Shown here: piece after piece, positions 26,537 to 34,557 of the stretch
How positions within the stretch are numbered: the stretch's first letter is position 1
How the letters are laid out: each line of letters starts with the position of its first letter
NCBI GenBank assembly: GCA_021770345.1
Contig: JAETRD010000004.1
Span: 186,001-250,000, forward strand
DNA: 64,000 nt
Source: Lachnospiraceae bacterium
Lineage (GTDB): Bacteria > Bacillota > Clostridia > Lachnospirales > Lachnospiraceae
Reading direction: 5' to 3'
Notes under the pieces: model-generated
Seen by the model: only the letters and a program-made list of their open reading frames with translations
The model's database searches: none
Told to the model about the DNA's origin: nothing
Translations under genes and position numbers: made by a program

Positions 26537-27352
26537 ATGTCAATTTTTCAATCTGCATTATTTGCCATTGTCAGTTTCCTCGCTTCCATTGCAGGAGCAA
26601 TCTGCGGAATTGGCGGCGGTGTTGTGATCAAACCGGTCTTAGACCTGTTTGGCTGGGCAAGCGTATCCGCAATCAGCTTTTTATCCGGCTGCACCGTCTT
26701 ATCCATGAGCTGCTACACCGTGGGAAAATCTCTAATCGCCGGGGAAAAAACGGTAGACCTGAAGCGCGGAACGCCTCTTGCAGTCGGCGCCGCTCTCGGA
26801 GGAATTGCCGGTAAACAGTTATTTCAGCTGATTGAGGGTATGTCGGCAAATCCAGATATGGTCGGCGGAGTTCAGGCCGCCTGCCTGGCGGTTATCACGG
26901 CGCTGACTTTACTCTACAGCCTTAATAAATCAAAAATCAAAACAAGACAGGTCGCCTCCGCCGCCGCATGTGTGTTTATCGGTCTGATTCTCGGAATTAT
27001 GTCGAGCTTTCTGGGCATCGGAGGCGGTCCGGTCAATCTTGTTTTCCTGTACTATTTTTTCAGTATGGAGACAAAAATCGCCGCGGCAAACAGCCTGTAT
27101 ATTATTTTATTCAGCCAGATTACCAGTCTTGTCACAACGCTTGTAACCGGAACCGTCCCCGCATTTACCCCGATCACCCTGATTTTCATGGTAGTCGGAG
27201 GCATCCTCGGCGGTATGGCGGGACGCGCGGTCAATAAAAGAATAGACAGCCCCGCCGTCGAGCGGCTTTTCATTTATCTGATGGGCGCAATTATCCTGAT
27301 CAGCATCGGGAACATGTGGAACTATCTGCCCGCGGCCTCTTTCAGCCGGTAA
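26537..27352 (+). CDS. TauE/SafE-family anion exporter
   Basis: 271 residues with about eight hydrophobic segments. Two family repeats are visible: GAICGIGGGVVIKPVLDL near the N-terminus and SSFLGIGGGPVNLVFLYYF in the second half. TauE/SafE proteins export sulfite, sulfoacetate or related sulfur anions. The frame opens at 26453, but the ATG at 26537 has GGGG six bases upstream and gives a normal N-terminal helix. Its promoter shares a motif with the sulfatase promoters, so disposal of sulfate or sulfite released by the sulfatases is the likely role (inference). The gene overlaps the 3' end of the convergent ABC exporter gene by 31 bases. Confidence 0.85.
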   Translation: MSIFQSALFAIVSFLASIAGAICGIGGGVVIKPVLDLFGWASVSAISFLSGCTVLSMSCYTVGKSLIAGEKTVDLKRGTPLAVGAALGGIAGKQLFQLIEGMSANPDMVGGVQAACLAVITALTLLYSLNKSKIKTRQVASAAACVFIGLILGIMSSFLGIGGGPVNLVFLYYFFSMETKIAAANSLYIILFSQITSLVTTLVTGTVPAFTPITLIFMVVGGILGGMAGRAVNKRIDSPAVERLFIYLMGAIILISIGNMWNYLPAASFSR

Positions 27353-29112
27353 TTTTCCGCCTGCGATTCAAAAAGCCTGTAATACAGACTGTCCGTCTTT
27401 TGCATCAAGTGTTCATGCGTGTCGTAGTCCGCAACCGTTCCGCCGTCGATAATCAGAATACGGTCACAGAACACGGAGGACGACATGCGGTGTGAAATGT
27501 AAATGGCCGTCCTGTCTTCCACCAGACTGTTGAACTTCTCGTAAATCTCCGCCTCCGCGATCGGGTCGAGCGCCGATGCCGGCTCATCCAGAATCACCAT
27601 TGAAGCGTCCTTATACAGCGCGCGGGCGATCGCAATTTTCTGCCCCTCCCCGCCGGACATCTCGATTCCGTCCTCGTCGTATTCCTTTCCGAAGCGGCTC
27701 TCAATCCCGTTTTTTAATCCGTCTATTTTTTCCCGCAGTCCGACCTCGTCAATCAGCCTGCGAATGCGTGCCTCGTCGGCGCCCGCCTCCTGACAGGAAA
27801 TGTTCTCCGCAATCGAGAAATTAAACAGGCGATAATCCTGAAAAACCGCCGCAATCGCCTTCATATAGGACATATAATCGTAATCGCAGATATTTTTTCC
27901 GTTGATTTTTATCTCGCCGCTGTCCGCCCGGTACATCCGGCAGAGCAGCTTGACAAGCGTAGATTTGCCCGCGCCGTTTAAACCGACAAACGAAATCTTT
28001 TCACCTCTGCAGATTGTAAAGCTGACGTCGGTGAGCACCGGCTTTTCCGCTTTCGGATAGGTGAATGTCACATGAGAAAACGCAACCGTCTCCACCGGCC
28101 CCTCAAAAGGCGTTTTCCCTGTCTCTGCCGTCTCCTCCTTAAGCGCCATAAATTCCATGTACGGGTCCAGGTAAGAAAGCACCTGTTTTACGGTGATGAC
28201 ACCCTCCCCCAGAGTAAAAACGGAACCGGTAAACTGAATCGCGGCCGACACATACATCGTCAGTGAGCCGATGGATATCTGACTTCCGAAGCGGCTGCTT
28301 ATCGTCCGCAGCCCCACATACACATAACAGATTGCCGCAACCGCATCGTTGACAACGCTGACTCCGCCGAAGCTCCGCCCCTCTTTGATGTACAGTTCTT
28401 CCATATGATCGCAGACCTCTGTCGCGTACGCTTTTGTCCGGTCACTGATCATATCTTCCATATGATAGAGACGGATATCTTTCTGGTATTGCTTTTCCGT
28501 ATGAAGGTTATAGTAATAGCCGTACTTGCGGTTATATGGAATCAGGTTTGACATGACCTCCACAACCTTTGCGGACATGCTTTTGTACAAAAACAGCATG
28601 GCCAAAACGGCGGCCAAAAGCACCGCGATCATGACCGGTCCGAGCGTCACCAATATCACGAGAACTCCCGCCAGCGACAGCATTCCGCCAAACACTTCCG
28701 ATATACGCGATACAAGATTTGCAATCGCATCCTGATTGCTGATGGCAAACACCGCGCGCTCCTTTAAATCCAGATAGTACGGGTCTTCGAGATAAGAATA
28801 TTCCAGATTCAGAATCTTCTCCGCCATCTTCTTGTTCATCTCGTTGCGCAGATAGTTTTCTTTTCCTTCCAGAAATCTCCGGAACCCCTTCTCCAGCCAG
28901 GTCATCCCCACGTTGTTCGCAACCATCAGGATACCGAAAAACAGCACTGCCTGTAAGTTCCTGTCACCGAGCAATTCATCTACCAGAAACTTCGGCAGAA
29001 TCAAATTGAGCCAGAGTTTTGCGGCTGCGGCCACCCCCTGTGCAATCAGAAGCAGCAGATAGTCCGGTGATACCTGCCATGCAAGTTTTAAAAAACTGTT
29101 CAGCTTTTTCAT
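27322..29112 (-). CDS. ABC exporter, fused membrane and ATPase domains, subunit B
   Basis: 596 residues. An N-terminal six-helix membrane domain is followed by an ATPase with Walker A GLNGAGKSTLVKL, signature MSGGEGQKIAIARAL, Walker B MVILDEPASALD and the switch His in YISHRM. It lacks the canonical LSGGQ (MSGGE here). Its start overlaps the stop of the upstream half-transporter as ATGA, so the two form a coupled pair and probably a heterodimeric exporter. Substrate unknown; drugs, lipids and peptides are all possible. The gene's end overlaps the convergent TauE/SafE gene. Confidence 0.9.
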   Translation of the reverse strand: MKKLNSFLKLAWQVSPDYLLLLIAQGVAAAAKLWLNLILPKFLVDELLGDRNLQAVLFFGILMVANNVGMTWLEKGFRRFLEGKENYLRNEMNKKMAEKILNLEYSYLEDPYYLDLKERAVFAISNQDAIANLVSRISEVFGGMLSLAGVLVILVTLGPVMIAVLLAAVLAMLFLYKSMSAKVVEVMSNLIPYNRKYGYYYNLHTEKQYQKDIRLYHMEDMISDRTKAYATEVCDHMEELYIKEGRSFGGVSVVNDAVAAICYVYVGLRTISSRFGSQISIGSLTMYVSAAIQFTGSVFTLGEGVITVKQVLSYLDPYMEFMALKEETAETGKTPFEGPVETVAFSHVTFTYPKAEKPVLTDVSFTICRGEKISFVGLNGAGKSTLVKLLCRMYRADSGEIKINGKNICDYDYMSYMKAIAAVFQDYRLFNFSIAENISCQEAGADEARIRRLIDEVGLREKIDGLKNGIESRFGKEYDEDGIEMSGGEGQKIAIARALYKDASMVILDEPASALDPIAEAEIYEKFNSLVEDRTAIYISHRMSSSVFCDRILIIDGGTVADYDTHEHLMQKTDSLYYRLFESQAENYRLKEAAGR

Positions 29113-30968
29113 ACCGCCTCGCCCTCCTTCTGATAATACTTGCCCTGCACCGTGAACATATGATAATATTCCCCTTTTTTCTCCATCAGCTCCTCATGGC
29201 TGCCGTATTCGCGCAGTCCGTCCCTGTCAAAAAGCGCGATTTTGTCGCAGAATTTTGTGCTTGCAAGCCGATGAGAAATATACACTGCCGTCTTCCCCCG
29301 CACTATGTCGCTGAAATTCTCGTAGATTTCCGCCTCCGCCAGCGCGTCGAGCGCCGCGGTCGGCTCATCCATAATGACCATCGGGGCATCTTTGTACAGC
29401 CCTCTCGCGATAGACAGTTTCTGCCGCTCTCCTCCGGAAAAATCCGTCCCGTTCTCGTCAATGATTTTGAGCATCATCTGGTCTAATCCCTTTTCAAACC
29501 CGCGCACCTTTTCCCCGAGTCCGACACTGTCGAGCACTTCCATAACCCTTGTATCATCCGCATCCGCTGCGCTGCCCGCCATATCAGCCGTATCGGCGTC
29601 CGCTCTCACCCCTCCGGTCACATTTTCCCGAATCGAAAACGCAAGCACGTTGACGTCCTGAAATACCGCCGAATAGAGACGGTACAGATCCTGTTTCCGA
29701 AAACGGTCAATATCAATCCCGTTGATGTAAATATTCCCTGCCGTCGGCTCAAACAGCCCCGTCATAAGCTTGACCAGTGTTGACTTCCCCGCTCCGTTCA
29801 CGCCGACGATTGCAAGCCGCTCCCCTTTGCGTATCGTGAAATTCAGATCTTTATAAATATAGGTATCGCTGCCCGGATAGCGGAAATCCACATGCTCAAA
29901 AACAATCTCCGGCGTACCGTCCAACGTGATCTCTTCTTTGCCCTCCTCCTGCAGGCTTTCGTCCATCAGACGGAACGCATCCCCCACATACTGTCCCTCA
30001 TTCTGTAAGAACGTGATATCATCGCCAAGTGTGAGCATTGCCGCCATCAGCGACGAAATCAGAGAGACGTACATCGCAAAGGAACTGACTGGCATACCGG
30101 AAAGCGTCTGCATAATCAGAATCCCGTACATCAGCGACGTTGTCACAAGCAGTGTCCCAATCCCCGCAAGTCCGATCAGATATTCGTGCTTTGCAAGCTT
30201 TTTTATGAGCGCATTCAGGCTTTTGATCTCCCGCTCATAATTGAGAAGAATCCTGTCTCTGAAATTGTAAATGCGGATATCCTTGCCGAACGTGAAATCA
30301 TGCGTCGTGTCATAGTAATACCGTATCCTGCGCTCGGCCTTTGCCTGCTGCTCTTTTCGCTCATAACGGTACTTATGGTTCTGCCTTGACGCCCACATCA
30401 TCACGAGAACATGCGCGATCAGCGCCAGCAGAATCCACGGGCTTAAACCTCCCGCAAGCATCAGCATCCCGCATATGGTCACCAGATTAGCCGGAATTCG
30501 ATACAGGCGGTTGTACATCCCCTCCATGCCGAACGCGTTGTTATTGCAGGCATTCATTGCCCGGTCGTTTTCCTCCCAGAAGGAGGCGTCTTCCACATAC
30601 CGGTAATCCATCTGCATCAGCTTTTTCCCCATCTGTCCAAGGTAAAAAAGGCGCATACGCATATTCCGCGCCTCCAGTATGTACATCAGGCGTTTGCCCG
30701 CGTAGCCAAGCACCGCTGCGGCCGCGAAATACACGGCCATTGCCGCAATCAGCCTGCGCTCCACATCCGCTCCGCCCGCCTCGAGGATACCGATTGCAAG
30801 CTTCGGCAAAAAGACCGCCAGAAACGGATAAAGTCCCGCCACGACCGTGTAGCAGACAATCCGCACGATCTGCGCCGGGTCCTCCCTTTTCATGTTTTTC
30901 ATAAGCCGTAAGATAACCGGCAGCGTCCTGTATGTTGCCTGCCCCCTCTTTTGTTTCGTCTCCTCCAT
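29109..30968 (-). CDS. ABC exporter, fused membrane and ATPase domains, subunit A
   Basis: 619 residues. A six-helix membrane domain is followed by an ATPase with Walker A GVNGAGKSTLVKL, signature FSGGERQKLSIARG, Walker B MVIMDEPTAALD and switch His in YISHRLAS. An unusual acidic, Ala-rich stretch (residues near VRADADTADMAGSAADADD) sits between the Q-loop region and the signature motif and looks like an insertion. It pairs with the gene that overlaps its stop by four bases. A minus-strand TATAAT lies at plus 31021-31026, without a clear -35 box. Substrate unknown. Confidence 0.9.
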   Translation of the reverse strand: MEETKQKRGQATYRTLPVILRLMKNMKREDPAQIVRIVCYTVVAGLYPFLAVFLPKLAIGILEAGGADVERRLIAAMAVYFAAAAVLGYAGKRLMYILEARNMRMRLFYLGQMGKKLMQMDYRYVEDASFWEENDRAMNACNNNAFGMEGMYNRLYRIPANLVTICGMLMLAGGLSPWILLALIAHVLVMMWASRQNHKYRYERKEQQAKAERRIRYYYDTTHDFTFGKDIRIYNFRDRILLNYEREIKSLNALIKKLAKHEYLIGLAGIGTLLVTTSLMYGILIMQTLSGMPVSSFAMYVSLISSLMAAMLTLGDDITFLQNEGQYVGDAFRLMDESLQEEGKEEITLDGTPEIVFEHVDFRYPGSDTYIYKDLNFTIRKGERLAIVGVNGAGKSTLVKLMTGLFEPTAGNIYINGIDIDRFRKQDLYRLYSAVFQDVNVLAFSIRENVTGGVRADADTADMAGSAADADDTRVMEVLDSVGLGEKVRGFEKGLDQMMLKIIDENGTDFSGGERQKLSIARGLYKDAPMVIMDEPTAALDALAEAEIYENFSDIVRGKTAVYISHRLASTKFCDKIALFDRDGLREYGSHEELMEKKGEYYHMFTVQGKYYQKEGEAV

Positions 30969-31184
30969 AATCCCTGTAATCCTTTCGTCGGTGTATTTTA
31001 GTCAATCAATCGTCTTCACCATTATAATCGATACGCAGGGGAAAATATAGAGAGAAACTGCAACCGGTCGTAATCCGGAAATAAGAGGTAGACGACGCGG
31101 GGCAAGATCCTTATCCACTCCACGGTGATCACTACGCTCCTGCTTGCCAATCCTCTCACCTCCTGAAAACAGACAAAGAAAAAC

Positions 31185-31225
31185 CGAACAAGTTCGTTGA
31201 TATTTTCGTTCGATTTGAGTATAAT
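31185..31225 (+). promoter_or_regulatory. Toxin-antitoxin promoter and operator
   Basis: TTGATA (31197-31202), a 17-bp spacer and TATAAT (31220-31225). The palindrome CGAACAAGTTCG (31185-31196) touches the -35 box and is a likely site for the antitoxin; GTTCG is repeated again in the spacer. Confidence 0.75.
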
Positions 31226-31267
31226 AAAATTAGAATGCCACATTTCAAAAGAAGGAGGTGCTGTGGT

Positions 31268-31483
31268 ATGTCAATTACCGCTACGGAATTAAAACTGAAC
31301 CTCGGCAAATATCTGCAGCTTGCAGAAAGCGAGGATATTTTCATCACACGCAACGGAAAAGTAGTTGCAAAACTGTCTAATCCAAACGCAGACCGTGTTG
31401 AAATGGCACAATCCCTCCTCGGCGTGATTCCTGCTGATATCACATTGGAGGAGGCATGTGCGGAAAGGGCAGATAAATTATGA
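31268..31483 (+). CDS. Phd/YefM-type antitoxin
   Basis: 71 residues: an N-terminal DNA-binding Phd fold (MSITATELKLNLGKYLQLAE, then DIFITRNGKVVAKLSNP) and a short C-terminal tail ending in ITLEEACAERADKL that would wrap the toxin. The ATG is preceded by AAGGAGG with nine bases between. An upstream in-frame ATG at 31235 falls too close to the promoter and is rejected. It overlaps the toxin gene as ATGA. It should neutralise the toxin and repress its own promoter. Confidence 0.9.
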   Translation: MSITATELKLNLGKYLQLAESEDIFITRNGKVVAKLSNPNADRVEMAQSLLGVIPADITLEEACAERADKL

Positions 31484-31914
31484 AAACTTTAATAGATACC
31501 TGTGTCATTGTGGATGTCCTGCAGAAACGGGAACCATTTTACAAAAACGCTATGGATATTCTCCTTGCTGTATCAAACCAGCGGTGCCTTGGGGTTCTCA
31601 CTGCAAAATCCATCACGGATATTTACTATCTCCTGCGGCGCAGCATCCATAATGAAGAAGAAGTCCGAAAGCTGCTCCGGGTTCTGTTCACACTGTTTCA
31701 TGTGGAAGATACGTTCGCCACAGACTGCCAGCTTGCCATTGACTCTCCCATGAAGGATTACGAAGATGCCATCATCGTACAAACCGCACTCCGCATCGGC
31801 GCTGACTGCATCGTGACCAGAAATTTAAAAGACTATAAACTTGCCTCCCTTCCAGTTTTCTCACCGGAAGAATTTCTTACAAAATTTACAGAAGAACACA
31901 CCAATGAAGAGTAA
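31480..31914 (+). CDS. PIN-domain toxin (VapC-like ribonuclease)
   Basis: 144 residues. The PIN fold's acidic residues are visible: Asp 6 in TLIDTCVIVD, Asp 96 in KDYEDAIIVQTA and Asp 109 in GADCIVTRN, with the usual Thr-Arg-Asn after it. VapC-type toxins cleave structured RNA such as initiator tRNA or rRNA; the target of this one is not known. It overlaps the antitoxin gene by four bases. The pair lies at the edge of an accessory region with phage remains and nuclease genes. Confidence 0.9.
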   Translation: MKTLIDTCVIVDVLQKREPFYKNAMDILLAVSNQRCLGVLTAKSITDIYYLLRRSIHNEEEVRKLLRVLFTLFHVEDTFATDCQLAIDSPMKDYEDAIIVQTALRIGADCIVTRNLKDYKLASLPVFSPEEFLTKFTEEHTNEE

Positions 31915-32039
31915 TGCCATGCCCCACTAATTTTGGGCGAAGCACGGCTTTAAAATTTATCGAAATCTTCCTGTATCGCCAGCTTTTTGTACTTTACACC
32001 ATCATTGCTTTTTCTGTCCAGATATCCAATATAATCCCA

Positions 32040-32400
32040 ATAGTCAAAAGATGCGTTTCCGTTCCCGGTTCGGTGGTGTCCTCCTTTGTTTCCGACTCGA
32101 TAGGCGAGCGGGATACCGAGCAGTTATACAGAACATGACAGATGCAGTTCACAACCCCGTCAAGCTCAAAGAGCAGGACAAACTTCGCGCTCTCACCCAC
32201 ACCGCTGTTTTCCACCAGCACTCACTTACTATCCAACTTTTCCTGCAAGATCTCCGTGCGAAACCACTCCGGGATCAAGGCAATTTCCAGATCGCCGCTG
32301 TATCCGTTATTGGTCACGGAACGGAAATACACAATGCCATCCGCATAGAACGGGGAACCTTCCCCTCCGCATCCAGTCGATGTTTACCGCACCGGGAATT
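32040..32400 (-). pseudogene. Remnant of a phage major tail protein gene (phi13 family)
   Basis: Reading the minus strand gives SPFYADGIVYFRSVTNNG, then DLEIALIPEWFRTEILQEKL, a stop codon, then VLVENSGVGESAKFVLLFEL and HVLYNCSVSRSPIESETKED up to TEPGTET. These blocks are in the order of phi13-type phage major tail proteins, which I recognise from memory. The stop near 32229, a frame change before SPFYADG, and loss of both termini make it non-functional. After TEPGTET a different frame continues as FDYWDYIGYLDRKSNDG to a stop near 31950; its origin is unknown. No other phage genes are nearby, so this is a relic. Confidence 0.65.
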
Positions 32401-32421
32401 GCCGGAACACGAAAACAAAAT

Positions 32422-32463
32422 CCGGGAGCCGGAACAATTTTTCCAAACTGTCCAGGCTCCCGG
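32422..32463 (-). terminator. Stem-loop, possible terminator or phage-gene leader
   Basis: CCGGGAGCC (32422-32430) and GGCTCCCGG (32455-32463) form a 9-bp stem with a 24-base loop. On the minus strand it is followed by ATTTTGTTTT. It lies just before the tail-protein remnant, so it may be left from the phage. The rest of 32464-32671 holds no gene I can support; a second short inverted repeat (32646-32657 with 32661-32672) abuts the stop of the DUF1016 gene. Confidence 0.5.
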
Positions 32464-32671
32464 AAACCCCTTGTTTTCTGCACTTTTCCGCTATTCTATT
32501 TCTCCACCCGTGACATCAACACGACACACTCCACATGAGTACCAAATTAGAACATATCCCCACAAAATTACGGAAATATGAACAATATTTTTGTAGTAAT
32601 AAAACCGTTCATGCAACCTCTTTCCCACAAAACCTAAATACCATCAATTTTGCATCACCCTGATGCAAAAT

Positions 32672-33700
32672 TTAACCTTCTTTCATATCTTGAATATTTT
32701 CTTCTAGCTTACCAGCTTCCAACACTTGATATTCCTGATTTAATTCCCGCAGTAATTCTTCCTCGCTTGGTAAATACAATTTGTATTTCGAAGCAAAAAT
32801 CTGTGTTTCATTTTCAGGTAGTGTATATTTAACCACAGATTCACTTTTATCTGCACATAATACAATACCAATCGGAGGATTGTCCCCTTCATTCATAAGT
32901 TCCCTCTCATAATAATGAACATACATTTGCATCTGCCCTAAGTCCTGATGTGTTAAATCACCAACTTTTAAATCTATCAGAACAAAACATTTCAAAATAT
33001 AATTATAAAATACAAGATCGATTCTAAAATGACGACCATCGAAAGTAATTCTTTTCTGTCTTGCAACAAAAGAAAACCCTCTGCCAAGTTCCAAAAGAAA
33101 TTTCTGCAAATGAGTAATCAATGCTTGCTCTAAATCGCTTTCATAAAAATCATCATTAGGCGTCAGCCCAAGAAATTCCAATACATATGGGTCACGGATA
33201 ACATCTTCTGGTTTTTTCGCCGGCTCTAATGTCTGTATTTCCTCTGCAACTTGCTCTTTATTTTTACTGGATAATAACCTTTCATAAAAAAACGAATTTA
33301 TCTGTCGCTCAAGTTGTCTGGTACTCCATTGGGATTTTACAGCTTCCTGCATATAAAATTCTCGTGCATTTTCATTCTCTACCCGCATCAGAAGTCGATA
33401 ATGCGTCCAACTCAATTCGCTACGCAGTGCGTAGCCATTTGGGAATGTTAAATAAAACTGTCTCATATTTTTCAAATTAGCAACAGTAAATCCTTTCCCA
33501 AAATCCTGTGTCATTTGCTTTGATAACTCTTTCAATAAGCCTGTTCCATACTCCGCCTTCTCATTACCGCCCTGTTCTTCAATGATGGATTTCCCTATAT
33601 TCCAATAGGCTTCAACCATCACAAAATTGGCTGTCTGATAGACCTTATTTCTCGCTGAAATTAATATTTGTTTGATTTCGTTATAAAAAGATGCATTCAT
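32672..33700 (-). CDS. YhcG/DUF1016-type PD-(D/E)XK nuclease
   Basis: 342 residues. The N-terminal DUF1016 domain is recognisable (MVEAYWNIGKSIIEEQGGNE, YGTGLLKELSKQMTQDFGKG). The C-terminal nuclease domain has RIDLVFYNYILKCFVLIDLK, which gives the Asp and the D-x-K of the active site, and IGIVLCADKSE after it. Relatives are frequent in defence islands and beside restriction systems; exact targets are mostly unknown. The frame opens at 33721, but the ATG at 33700 (MNASFYNEIKQ) has GGAG seven bases upstream. It is AT-rich, unlike the flanking housekeeping genes, and lies 68 bases after the Shedu-like gene, so it may be part of the same unit. Confidence 0.85.
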   Translation of the reverse strand: MNASFYNEIKQILISARNKVYQTANFVMVEAYWNIGKSIIEEQGGNEKAEYGTGLLKELSKQMTQDFGKGFTVANLKNMRQFYLTFPNGYALRSELSWTHYRLLMRVENENAREFYMQEAVKSQWSTRQLERQINSFFYERLLSSKNKEQVAEEIQTLEPAKKPEDVIRDPYVLEFLGLTPNDDFYESDLEQALITHLQKFLLELGRGFSFVARQKRITFDGRHFRIDLVFYNYILKCFVLIDLKVGDLTHQDLGQMQMYVHYYERELMNEGDNPPIGIVLCADKSESVVKYTLPENETQIFASKYKLYLPSEEELLRELNQEYQVLEAGKLEENIQDMKEG

Positions 33701-33768
33701 CTTACAACTCCATCCTTTCATTTACAGATTATTTATTAACTCTCCTTTTTCAATTATCAAGTAATATT

Positions 33769-34542
33769 TTACAGCACTTCTGCAACAGCAATTTTCGTAA
33801 GCGTATCCGCTTTTTCTCTCCCTTCAGTATCACTTACCTCTGCCATTAATTCATTTGCCACCCGCTCTCTATCATACTTCAATCGTTCCAGCATCGGCTT
33901 ATGCTTTATTTCAAAACTTTTAAATATATCATCCCAAGTAAGCGCATATACTTCACAATTATCAACTTGGAATACTAACCCAACTTTTCCTTTATCTTCA
34001 AATGCTTTATATTGGCTTTTAACATAATCATCTACTTCTTTACACACGGCAATAAACTTCCATTTCCGTAATTCACTATTGAATTGAGGCTGTCTTCTAA
34101 TGTAATCCATATAATCTTCTACTTGTCGTAATACTTTTTTCGTTAACAGAACTCTCGGCGCTTTCAATTCAACAACAATATTTTCTTCCAGCGTTGTTTC
34201 AAATGTTGTTTCGATATTTCGCGTATTGCACAAAAAAATGTCCATACGTCGTTCATTTTCCGCATCTGCATTCAATTTTGCTGTTACATCCTCTTCTCCA
34301 TACAAAATATTCCTATACCGCACCAATGCCTTTTGCATTCTCTGATCAGCGCTTGCCAAATTGTACTGTTCACCAAAAAGCCAAAAATGGCTTTCTACAA
34401 TCTTTTGCACATGATCACGTTCATTTGCAAACTTTGTCAAATCATACACAATACTTTTTAATAATTCTATTACCTTATACCTATCCTCAATAAATTTGAT
34501 AGTATCAATAATATTCTCCAAGGATGTCTTTTTTAAAATCAA
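33769..34542 (-). CDS. Shedu-like PD-(D/E)XK protein (DUF4263-like)
   Basis: 257 residues. The block VESHFWLFGEQYNLASADQ and the following nuclease core resemble the Shedu SduA domain. Asp 101 in ERRMDIFLCN, Glu 125 and Lys 127 in VVELKAPRV, and Gln 140 in VLRQVEDYMDYI fit a PD-(D/E)XK active site. Shedu is a known single-gene anti-phage family. The only plausible start is TTG at 34542 (MILKKTSLEN) with no clear ribosome site, so translation is probably coupled to the ATPase gene, whose stop is 15 bases upstream. Low GC content marks it as acquired. The assignment to Shedu is by motif order and needs a profile search. Confidence 0.72.
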   Translation of the reverse strand: MILKKTSLENIIDTIKFIEDRYKVIELLKSIVYDLTKFANERDHVQKIVESHFWLFGEQYNLASADQRMQKALVRYRNILYGEEDVTAKLNADAENERRMDIFLCNTRNIETTFETTLEENIVVELKAPRVLLTKKVLRQVEDYMDYIRRQPQFNSELRKWKFIAVCKEVDDYVKSQYKAFEDKGKVGLVFQVDNCEVYALTWDDIFKSFEIKHKPMLERLKYDRERVANELMAEVSDTEGREKADTLTKIAVAEVL

Positions 34543-34557
34543 TGAAAAATCAGTTCT

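Noticed and set aside
32646-32672. Intrinsic terminator after the DUF1016 gene
   Set aside because: The 12-bp inverted repeat touches the stop codon but no T tract follows the stem on the minus strand, so it is noted only as a hairpin.
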